Source: Coxiellaceae bacterium (GTDB taxonomy: Bacteria; Pseudomonadota; Gammaproteobacteria; Coxiellales; Coxiellaceae). From it: 12,335 nucleotides of DNA. The notes beneath the pieces were generated by a model. The model was not told where the DNA came from. It did not search any database and saw nothing but the letters and a program-made list of their open reading frames with translations. The stretch spans positions 1-12,335 of the forward strand of contig JABABH010000111.1 of assembly GCA_014238325.1 (NCBI GenBank), given 5' to 3'. Positions 6,182 through 12,335 of this stretch are shown here, in pieces (within the stretch, counting starts at the first letter, position 1; each line of letters opens with the position of its first letter). The translations under genes and the position numbers were made by a program.

Positions 6182-8944
6182 TTACTGCTGCATGCGATCT
6201 ATATGCTGATATTGTGCTTGAAGTTTAGGTAGGCGCGTTTGTATATCCTGTAATGCTTGCTCAGTTTTTTGAACCACATGTGCCGGTGCTTTCTCTCGAT
6301 AAGCGCTGTGGCTGAGCCGTTCGGTTAATGCCTGCTCTTTTGCTTGTAGCTGTGTGATTTCTTTATTTAAGCGTTGCAATTCTGCTTGAGGATCGATGAG
6401 GCTCATTAAGGGAATGTGTATTTCTAGATGACCTACGACTTGGGTCGCGGTTTTGCTTAAGTCATCGCCCTGAGTCGCCCATCGTAGAGATTCCGCTTTG
6501 GCTAATTTTTTGATATAAGCTGCCATGGTTTTAAGATACTGTTCATCTTGCTGATTACCACGGTTCAAGATAACGGGGATCTGCTTCTCGGGAGAGAGGC
6601 CGGTTTCTGAACGGATGGTACGAATAGTGATAATCATCTGCTTCAGCCATGAAACAGCGGAAACGGCATCACTATCGAGTAAGGCATCATCTGCTTCTGG
6701 GTAAGATGTTGCTAATAAGCATGAGGATTGAGTGTTGGACCTGGGCAGGTGATGCCAAATTTCTTCGGTAATAAAGGGGATGATAGGATGCAATAAGCGG
6801 AGTATATGATTTAAGACCCATAATAATATCTGTTGTGTGCCAAGCTTCGTATGAGATGGTGTTTCTGGAGGGTAGAGCATGCACTTTGCGAATTCGAGAT
6901 ACCAATCACAATATTCGTGCCAACAAAATTGATAGAGATGATGAGCGAGCAGGTCAAATCGATACTGTGCTAATGCGGCTTCTGAGTCACGAATAAGATG
7001 ATAGAGTCGGTCTAAGATCCAACGATCCACCATCGTCAGGTCTGTGGGCAGATATGTGGCAGGATCGGCAGGGCTATTGATGCAGACGAAGCGCGCCGCA
7101 TTCCAGAGCTTATTACAGAAATTCTGGTATCCGGCGATACGGCCAATGTCAAAGTTAATATTGCGTCCTGTATTGGCTAAGGCGCAATACGTGAAGCGTA
7201 AGGCATCGGTACCATAGGCTGCGATGCCGTTTGGAAAAGCTTTTCGAGTGGCGGCTTCCAATGTGTCGGCCATGCTGGGATTCAATAAACTCGTGCTGCG
7301 TTTTTTAATTAATGCTGACAGCGTAATGCCGTCAATCATATCGATAGGATCCAGGATATTGCCTTTTGATTTTGACATTTTTTGTCCCTGGTGATCCCGA
7401 ATTAATCCCGTGAGATAGACGGTATGAAAAGGGACATGACCCGTAAGTTTGATGCCCATCATCACCATACGTGCGACCCAAAAAAATAGAATATCAAATC
7501 CTGTGACGAGCACTTGGGTGGGATAAAAAGTTTGATAATCGTTGCTTGGGTGGGGCCAACCTAAGGTCGCATAGGGCCATAGACTTGCTGAGAACCAGGT
7601 GTCGAGTACATCGGAATCTTGTTGCAAGCAGAGCGTCGTTGGCAGTTGGTATTGCTCGCGTACGTCGTTTTCATCGTGGCCCACATAAATGTTTTGCTCT
7701 TCATCATACCAAATAGGCAATGAGTGCCCCCACCAGAGTTGGCGACTGAGGCACCAATCTTCGATATTTTCCAGCCAATGAATATAAGTGCTTTCCCAAC
7801 CTTTGGGAACGAAGGTTAAGTCGCCGTTTTTAAGGGCGTCGATAGCGGGTTGAGCCATCGACTTCATGCGCATAAACCACTGCTCAGTCAGGCGCGGCTC
7901 GATGACTGCACCAGAGCGTTCACTGACCGGCAGGGATAGGCGGTGGGCTTCTGTTTTTTCAAGTAAATGCGCGTCTTTGAGTGCTGCTATGATTTTTTTA
8001 CGTGCCGCCCATCGGGAGAGTCCTCGATAGGGCTCAGGGACATCGTCATTCAGCTCCGCTTGTGGAGTCATAATATTAATCATAGGTAAATCATGGCGTT
8101 TTCCCATCATATAATCTGAAAAATCATGGGCAGGAGTAATTTTCACGCAGCCGGTTCCAAATTCTCGATCAACGCTATCATCTGCAATAATCGGTATCTG
8201 ACGATGGCATAGGGGAAGCTGCGCCATGTCTCCAATCAAGGATTGGTAGCGCGTATCTTCGGGGTGTACCGCAATGGCGGTATCTCCAAATAAAGTTTCA
8301 GGACGTGTGGTTGCGATCAAGATACTTTGATGACGATTCACTAAAGGATAGCGAATCGTCCAGAGCTCTCCATCGACCTCTTGAGTTTGTACCTCTAAGT
8401 CAGACAGGGCAGTATTCAGCTGTGGGTCCCAGTTAACGAGACGTTTACCGCGATAAATCAGACCTTCATGATACAGTTGAATAAAAGCATGGCGGGTAGC
8501 ATAGGACATAGAGGGATCCATGCTAAAACGTTCGTGCTGCCAATCGATGGCTAAGCCTAAGCGTTGCATTTGTTGGGTAATGGTGTGGCCAGATTGTTCG
8601 CGCCATGCCCAAACGCGCGCCATAAACTCGTCCCGAGTCATATCATTCAGCGATTGATGCTCTTTTAATAATTGTTTTTCGACGACGACTTGAGTCGCGA
8701 TACCTGCATGATCCGTGCCGGGCTGCCATCTGACTTGATAGCCTTGCATACGTTTGTGTCGAATTAAAACATCCATCAGCGTCATTTGAAATCCATGCCC
8801 CATATGGAGTGTGCCCGTTATATTAGGAGGCGGAAGCATCATGCAATAATGCGGCGCCTTTACTGAAAGGGGTGGCGAGGCTTCAGCTCGCCAAATGGGT
8901 ATCCAACGTGCTTCGATGTCTTGATGATTATAAATTTTATGCAT
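6182..8944 (-). CDS. valS: Valyl-tRNA synthetase
   Basis: This class Ia synthetase attaches valine to tRNA-Val in the cytoplasm and edits mischarged threonine. The 920 residues compare with about 951 in E. coli. The catalytic signatures are complete: PPPNITGTLHMGH with HMGH at 47-50, and KMSKSKGN with KMSKS at 522-526. The CP1 editing domain lies between them, with TTRPET at about 212-217 and GTGCVKITPAHD at about 263-274. A DTWFSASLWP block follows at about 448-457. The anticodon-binding helical region covers about 640-800. The C-terminal tRNA-binding coiled-coil arm covers about 858-918 and is rich in Leu, Gln and Glu. The ATG at 8944 gives the usual N-terminus (YNHQDIEARW); the Shine-Dalgarno is weak. 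In E. coli valS follows pepA and holC; here neither precedes it. Confidence 0.98.
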   Translation of the reverse strand: MHKIYNHQDIEARWIPIWRAEASPPLSVKAPHYCMMLPPPNITGTLHMGHGFQMTLMDVLIRHKRMQGYQVRWQPGTDHAGIATQVVVEKQLLKEHQSLNDMTRDEFMARVWAWREQSGHTITQQMQRLGLAIDWQHERFSMDPSMSYATRHAFIQLYHEGLIYRGKRLVNWDPQLNTALSDLEVQTQEVDGELWTIRYPLVNRHQSILIATTRPETLFGDTAIAVHPEDTRYQSLIGDMAQLPLCHRQIPIIADDSVDREFGTGCVKITPAHDFSDYMMGKRHDLPMINIMTPQAELNDDVPEPYRGLSRWAARKKIIAALKDAHLLEKTEAHRLSLPVSERSGAVIEPRLTEQWFMRMKSMAQPAIDALKNGDLTFVPKGWESTYIHWLENIEDWCLSRQLWWGHSLPIWYDEEQNIYVGHDENDVREQYQLPTTLCLQQDSDVLDTWFSASLWPYATLGWPHPSNDYQTFYPTQVLVTGFDILFFWVARMVMMGIKLTGHVPFHTVYLTGLIRDHQGQKMSKSKGNILDPIDMIDGITLSALIKKRSTSLLNPSMADTLEAATRKAFPNGIAAYGTDALRFTYCALANTGRNINFDIGRIAGYQNFCNKLWNAARFVCINSPADPATYLPTDLTMVDRWILDRLYHLIRDSEAALAQYRFDLLAHHLYQFCWHEYCDWYLEFAKCMLYPPETPSHTKLGTQQILLWVLNHILRLLHPIIPFITEEIWHHLPRSNTQSSCLLATSYPEADDALLDSDAVSAVSWLKQMIITIRTIRSETGLSPEKQIPVILNRGNQQDEQYLKTMAAYIKKLAKAESLRWATQGDDLSKTATQVVGHLEIHIPLMSLIDPQAELQRLNKEITQLQAKEQALTERLSHSAYREKAPAHVVQKTEQALQDIQTRLPKLQAQYQHIDRMQQ

Positions 8945-8993
8945 AGCTTAATCGGTGTGCTGGTGTGAGTGAAGTTGTATTATTGTTTCACAA

Positions 8994-9023
8994 AATATAG
9001 GATTTGTCAGTGTAATGGTGCAA
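8994..9023 (-). promoter_or_regulatory. Possible valS promoter
   Basis: On the minus strand TTGCAC (9023-9018) and TATATT (8999-8994) are separated by 18 bases. Transcription would start about 40 bases before the valS ATG. The -35 is poor, so this is a weak prediction. Confidence 0.3.
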
Positions 9024-9135
9024 AAGATAGAAGAGAATGTTCATCTTATAATCACATTCGCGATAGTCAGCATCGTGATCAGATATATAGTTACAAAATG
9101 CATGTAGAGTAATTGGTTTTTTGTGTTCAAAAGCA

Positions 9136-9164
9136 TTGACATATCAAAATAATATCATTATTCT
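9136..9164 (+). promoter_or_regulatory. Predicted promoter of the outer-membrane barrel gene
   Basis: A perfect -35 TTGACA (9136-9141) is followed after exactly 17 bases by TATTCT (9159-9164), which matches four of six -10 positions. This gives a leader of about 50 bases to the ATG at 9220. It lies within the longer open frame starting at 9121, which supports the later start. Confidence 0.5.
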
Positions 9165-9206
9165 GATTGGTAAATTGCTTAGATCAAGCACGTTATATTT
9201 TTTGAA

Positions 9207-9212
9207 AAGGAG
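9207..9212 (+). promoter_or_regulatory. Shine-Dalgarno AAGGAG deciding the 9220 start
   Basis: AAGGAG is seven bases before the ATG at 9220, optimal for initiation. The earlier in-frame ATG at 9121 has no such site and would place 33 non-signal residues before a clean signal peptide. Confidence 0.75.
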
Positions 9213-9219
9213 ATTTCGA

Positions 9220-10068
9220 ATGAAAAAAAGCACGCAAGCTCTTGCGATATCCTCACTACTCTTAACTTGCTCAGCAAGTTTTGCCGGCGGCGTTGAAATG
9301 CCTGAGCCTTTGATGTGGGATTTCTATATTGGCGGCAGTGGAGCAGCCTATGGTTTAGAGCATCGAGTGAATACATTTAATTTGTATGATTCAGTCATAA
9401 CCTCAAATAATATTTCCTATTCAGGGCCGGCTATTCAGCAGACACAATACAAAGATATCGAACCCTTGGGTGGCTTTGATGTGGGTTTAGGGGTCTGGGA
9501 TAATCGTGCTTATTATGGTATTGAAGGTCGCTATGATATTGGGGTATTACGAGCGGGTAACGCGTTCACTATGGAGTCTGGTTTGACGGCTAGGATATTG
9601 CAATACTTCACTATTGACTCTTCGTTCAAGAACAATGCCTTTTTAGTAGCAAAATTGGGACTGCGTTGTAGAATGATGTTGCCCTATATTATGTTAGGAT
9701 GGGCGCATACCAATTTAAATTATCATCTGAGACAGTTTTCGTATAATAATCTTGGAAATACGAACGAGCTTCGAACAGTGGTAATGGGCCATAATACGGT
9801 TAAACGTTCATTAAATGGCGGTACTATTGGATTTGGTATGATGCATTTCTTAGGCCACGGCTTATCGGCCTTTGGTGAGTTTGCTTTAACGGGTTTTTCC
9901 CTACCGTATAAATATACAACTGAATTTCTATATCTTAACACAAATGCTCCTATTGTTGATGGAGTACAACCTGACTTCGCTTTCTCGAAGAGAGCATTCT
10001 GGCGTAGTAACCTATTTTATTATAACCTCCGAGTGGGCTTAAATTGGAGCTTTGCAGCTTTAATGTAA
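9220..10068 (+). CDS. Outer-membrane beta-barrel protein (opacity / surface-antigen type)
   Basis: A 282-residue precursor starts with a textbook signal peptide: MKKS, a hydrophobic core (ALAISSLLLTCSA), then SFA-GG with cleavage after about residue 22. Cys17 does not fit a lipobox, so signal peptidase I is expected. The mature part is rich in Gly, Tyr, Asn and aromatic residues and shows alternating hydrophobic strands (for example AYYGIEGRYDIGVL and AFLVAKLGLRCRMMLPYIMLGWAHTN, split here from a longer barrel stretch). It ends in YNLRVGLNWSF, a typical last barrel strand. This fits the small 8-10-strand barrels of the opacity/OmpA-like fold common in Legionella and Coxiella; a closer family name cannot be justified. 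It is monocistronic, with its own promoter and terminator. Four residues (AALM) follow the terminal aromatic, which is unusual. Role could be pore, adhesin or structural surface protein. Confidence 0.8.
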   Translation: MKKSTQALAISSLLLTCSASFAGGVEMPEPLMWDFYIGGSGAAYGLEHRVNTFNLYDSVITSNNISYSGPAIQQTQYKDIEPLGGFDVGLGVWDNRAYYGIEGRYDIGVLRAGNAFTMESGLTARILQYFTIDSSFKNNAFLVAKLGLRCRMMLPYIMLGWAHTNLNYHLRQFSYNNLGNTNELRTVVMGHNTVKRSLNGGTIGFGMMHFLGHGLSAFGEFALTGFSLPYKYTTEFLYLNTNAPIVDGVQPDFAFSKRAFWRSNLFYYNLRVGLNWSFAALM

Positions 10069-10107
10069 AGTCGAAATGCTTGGTTTAAGAATGGTATGCG
10101 TGTTTGG

Positions 10108-10139
10108 ACAGAGGCTTTTTATAAGCCTCTGTTTTTTTT
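10108..10139 (+). terminator. Intrinsic terminator after the outer-membrane protein gene
   Basis: A perfect 10-bp stem (ACAGAGGCTT / AAGCCTCTGT) with a five-base loop is followed by an eight-T run. It lies 40 bases past the stop of the barrel gene and isolates it from lptF. This is the clearest terminator in the window. Confidence 0.93.
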
Positions 10140-10163
10140 AATAAAGATTCCATCATTCCAATG

Positions 10164-10230
10164 AACTCGATGGATTAGGATAGCATGATGGTATACTTCT
10201 TTGCTTAACTAACTCGATGGGTTGGATAGC
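10164..10230. repeat. Imperfect direct repeat, two copies
   Basis: AACTCGATGGATTAGGATAG(C) at 10164-10184 and AACTCGATGGGTTGGATAGC at 10211-10230 differ by one substitution and one missing base. Their starts are 47 bases apart. They lie between the barrel-gene terminator and lptF. They may be a small duplication, a pair of regulator sites or a fragment of a dispersed repeat. Confidence 0.6.
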
Positions 10231-10388
10231 GTTCCCCCCTCATGATGCAAAGCAATCTTATTGTTGTGCGATCATTCATTTTTAAATAGTACTGAATATC
10301 CCCCGATATGGCTTTTCCCATGGATAGCTGGCTGCTATGATGCCAGCGATGATGGCCTTATTTTATCAACTGCATATACATAATCCGC

Positions 10389-10394
10389 TATACT
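10389..10394 (+). promoter_or_regulatory. Possible -10 element of the lptFG operon
   Basis: TATACT matches five of six consensus positions and lies about 30 bases before the lptF start. No convincing -35 is at 16-18 bases upstream (TTATCA at 10363 is 20 bases away), so this is tentative. Confidence 0.3.
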
Positions 10395-10425
10395 CATGCA
10401 CCACGCCTAAATGCAGAGTATGGGT

Positions 10426-11508
10426 GTGATTATTTTTCGATATCTAGCTCGAGAAGTCTTTATGGTCTTGTTTTCCATATTGATGATTCTCTTATTTATC
10501 TTTGTGATGCATGATTCGGCGCATTATCTTAATAGGGCCATCGATTCACATATGCCGCTGGGGACGATGATAAAACTCATTGCGTTGGAGTTACCCGTAT
10601 TAATGGGATATTTATTGCCATTGAGTTTTTTTTTCGCTTTGCTATTAACATTGGGGCGCTGGTCTGCGAGCCACGAGATATTAGCATGGATGTCTTTTGG
10701 GGTCAGTCGCTTAAAACTCATGCGTATGGCCTTGTGGTTATCAGTGATGGTCGCGATTCTGGTGGCGTCGTTAACGGAGTTTTTTATACCGGCCATACAG
10801 CGCTTACACGTGAGTATATTAGCAGAGACGGTGAAGGAGCAATTATCGCATATCACTCCTCGGCAATTTCATACCTTAACCCGTCCTGATCGTGTCTTAT
10901 ATGCCAACCATAGCTCAGACTATCAAGGACTCTCCTCAGTTTTTCTCGCACAATCACATCCTACTCCGAGTGGTATATGGAAGTGGGATGTGATTTTGGC
11001 GCGAAAAGCGAAGGTAGCTCATGAGCATCAGCATCCTTTTTTTCTTATAGAGCAGGGAAAGCGATATGAGGGACAGCCTGGCCAAGGCTCTTTTTCAGTG
11101 ATGAATTTTGATCAATATGGTATTTTTCTAGGTTTGTCGCTAAAACGTTTTCAGGATCGTGTTTCGATGAAATCCATGCGTGACTTATGGCAATTAAGAT
11201 TACAAGATCCCAAAGTAGCCGCAGAATGGCATTGGCGTGCCGCTATGCCCATCTCAGTTGGGTTGTTTGCGATCTTAGCGATGGCTTTAACCCAGGGAGT
11301 GCATCGACGTCTTGAGCGATATGCTGCTTTGATTGTTGCTATTTTTATATATTTTTTATACGTGGATTTAATTTTTGCTGCGCGATCTTGGATAGCTCAT
11401 GGGCAGTTATCACCGAGCACGGGCTTCTGGTGGATTCATGCTGGATTATTAGGCCTGGCTCTACTTATCTTAGCTTGGCCTGCTTGTATTCGACGATGGT
11501 CTAGGTAA
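10426..11508 (+). CDS. lptF: LPS export ABC transporter permease LptF
   Basis: LptF is one of two inner-membrane permease subunits that, with LptG and the ATPase LptB, pull lipopolysaccharide from the inner membrane and pass it to LptC and LptA. I prefer the GTG at 10426: it gives MIIFRYLARE, matching the E. coli N-terminus (MIIIRYLVRE), and AGAG lies seven bases upstream. In-frame ATGs at 10411 and 10420 would add five or two residues. The 360 residues match the family (366 in E. coli). Three N-terminal helices (about 12-30, 50-77, 100-120), a periplasmic beta-jellyroll (about 125-255) and three C-terminal helices (about 275-355) are visible. EWHWR at about 267 matches the conserved E-x-x-WR entry to helix 4. 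lptG follows after one base, so the two are surely one operon. Confidence 0.94.
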   Translation: MIIFRYLAREVFMVLFSILMILLFIFVMHDSAHYLNRAIDSHMPLGTMIKLIALELPVLMGYLLPLSFFFALLLTLGRWSASHEILAWMSFGVSRLKLMRMALWLSVMVAILVASLTEFFIPAIQRLHVSILAETVKEQLSHITPRQFHTLTRPDRVLYANHSSDYQGLSSVFLAQSHPTPSGIWKWDVILARKAKVAHEHQHPFFLIEQGKRYEGQPGQGSFSVMNFDQYGIFLGLSLKRFQDRVSMKSMRDLWQLRLQDPKVAAEWHWRAAMPISVGLFAILAMALTQGVHRRLERYAALIVAIFIYFLYVDLIFAARSWIAHGQLSPSTGFWWIHAGLLGLALLILAWPACIRRWSR

Positions 11509-11509
11509 T

Positions 11510-12335
11510 ATGATTTCTAAATTGGATCGCTATATTGCAAAAATGATCATCTGCATGACGGCACTCGTGGCCTGCATTTGGTTAGGTGTGCAAAGTTTTA
11601 TGAATTTAGTCATGGAAATGTCCGTGGTTTCTGAAGGCTCTGCACACCTCAAGGCCGCCTTTTTATTGGTTTTAATGCGATTGCCCGTGGATCTCTATCA
11701 AGTTTTTCCCATGGTGAGTTTTTTAGGTAGTTTATTGGCGTTAGGGCGTCTTGCGTCGACGCACCAACTGATGGCGATGGAAACAACGGGTATATCACGG
11801 GCCCGAATTCTGCGATCAGTGATGCAGGCCGCAGGGCTGATGGTAGCGATCATGATATTAATGGGGGAATATGTAGGACCTAAGCTAGAAACCATGGCAG
11901 AAGGTTGGCCATCTGCACGTTCCTTCCCTTTGATTCATCATCGTGACGCCAGTGATATTTGGTTAAAAGCTGGGCGTTCCTTTATCCATATTGGTGCAGC
12001 TGATTCTCAATCTAGCTTACAAGATGTCACTCGTTTTGAAGTCGATGATCAATTTCAACTAGACTCAATCGCCCATGCAGAGCATGGAGCTTATGTCCAC
12101 CGGCATTGGGTGCTTTACGACGTAGAGGAATCTTTGTTTTTAAAGAATCGGATAAAAATTGTGCACCATAACATCCTTCCCTTGTCTATTATTTTTAATC
12201 CGGTACTATGGGAACAGGGTAGAAAAGCCTTATATCGACAGCCGATCGTGACATTATATCGTAGGATGCAGTATCGAAACGCCATGTCTCTCGATAACAC
12301 CTTGGAAACCTTTGCGTGCTGGCAACGCTTATTAC
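11510..12335 (+). CDS. lptG: LPS export ABC transporter permease LptG, 3' end outside the window
   Basis: The frame opens at ATG 11510, one base after the lptF stop (TAATATG), with AGG five bases upstream. It stays open to the window edge: 275 residues of an expected 350-360. LptG pairs with LptF to form the LPS extraction cavity in the inner membrane. Three N-terminal helices are seen at about 10-32, 50-78 and 100-122, including LPVDLYQVFPMVSFLGSLLALG, split over helix 2, which is typical of the family. The periplasmic jellyroll follows from about 130, with DIWLKAGRSFIHIG at about 149-162 close to the usual family wording. LETFACWQRLL at the edge corresponds to the start of helix 4. The last helices are missing only because the window ends. 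Confidence 0.93.
   Translation, partial: MISKLDRYIAKMIICMTALVACIWLGVQSFMNLVMEMSVVSEGSAHLKAAFLLVLMRLPVDLYQVFPMVSFLGSLLALGRLASTHQLMAMETTGISRARILRSVMQAAGLMVAIMILMGEYVGPKLETMAEGWPSARSFPLIHHRDASDIWLKAGRSFIHIGAADSQSSLQDVTRFEVDDQFQLDSIAHAEHGAYVHRHWVLYDVEESLFLKNRIKIVHHNILPLSIIFNPVLWEQGRKALYRQPIVTLYRRMQYRNAMSLDNTLETFACWQRLL

Larger units (their letters stand above)
10140..10410. other. Non-coding interval before lptF
   Basis: I see no gene in this stretch. It holds the direct repeat, a six-base C run near 10234, a short inverted repeat ATATC-CCCC-GATAT (10296-10309), a GCTGGC/GCCAGC hairpin (10327-10347) without a T run, and a TATACT -10 candidate for lptF. In E. coli this side of lptF adjoins pepA; no pepA remnant is recognisable. 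Confidence 0.5.

Noticed and set aside
9121..9219. Upstream extension of the barrel protein from the ATG at 9121
   Set aside because: It contains the predicted promoter, lacks a ribosome-binding site and would bury a clean signal peptide 33 residues inside the protein.
10327..10347. GCTGGC/GCCAGC hairpin upstream of lptF as a terminator or riboswitch
   Set aside because: The stem is only six base pairs with a nine-base loop, there is no T run, and no known riboswitch pattern surrounds it.

Overview
The window reads as chromosome of a Gammaproteobacterium, most likely from the Legionella/Coxiella side of the class (Legionellales or a relative). The basis is a set of standard gammaproteobacterial housekeeping genes (recJ, valS, lptF, lptG), an opacity-type outer-membrane barrel gene, and a pair of orphan hydrophilic proteins that look like host-directed effectors. 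The organism is an inference; no rRNA, tRNA, CRISPR array, insertion sequence or integrase was seen.

Layout from left to right. Positions 1-236 carry the end of an unrecognised plus-strand gene cut by the window edge. Positions 276-1717 carry two minus-strand orphan genes joined by an ATGA stop/start overlap. A 180-base divergent region follows, with a recJ promoter and a 12-bp palindrome. recJ (1898-3664, plus) is intact. It converges on a minus-strand MFS transporter (3712-5016) of the DHA1/Bcr-CflA drug-resistance type. A 126-base divergent region contains a perfect AATGAG-A-CTCATT inverted repeat resembling a Fur box. Next is a plus-strand gene (5143-6150) for an exported protein whose residues suggest a zinc hydrolase of the M14/AstE kind. 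It converges on an intact valS (6182-8944, minus).

To the right of valS comes a signal-peptide-bearing beta-barrel outer-membrane protein gene (9220-10068, plus) with its own promoter and a strong intrinsic terminator. After a 357-base gap with an imperfect direct repeat come lptF (10426-11508) and the start of lptG (11510 to the window end), one base apart. These two encode the inner-membrane permease pair of the lipopolysaccharide export machine. In E. coli lptFG is divergent from pepA-holC-valS. Here the same poles are kept, but pepA and holC are absent from the interval and the barrel gene sits there instead.

The most interesting parts are the translationally coupled orphan pair with nuclear-localisation-like basic clusters, the exported putative metallohydrolase with its unusual N-terminal extension, the Fur-like palindrome it shares with the transporter, and the rearranged valS/lptFG neighbourhood. 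None of these is proof of a new system; each has a concrete test.
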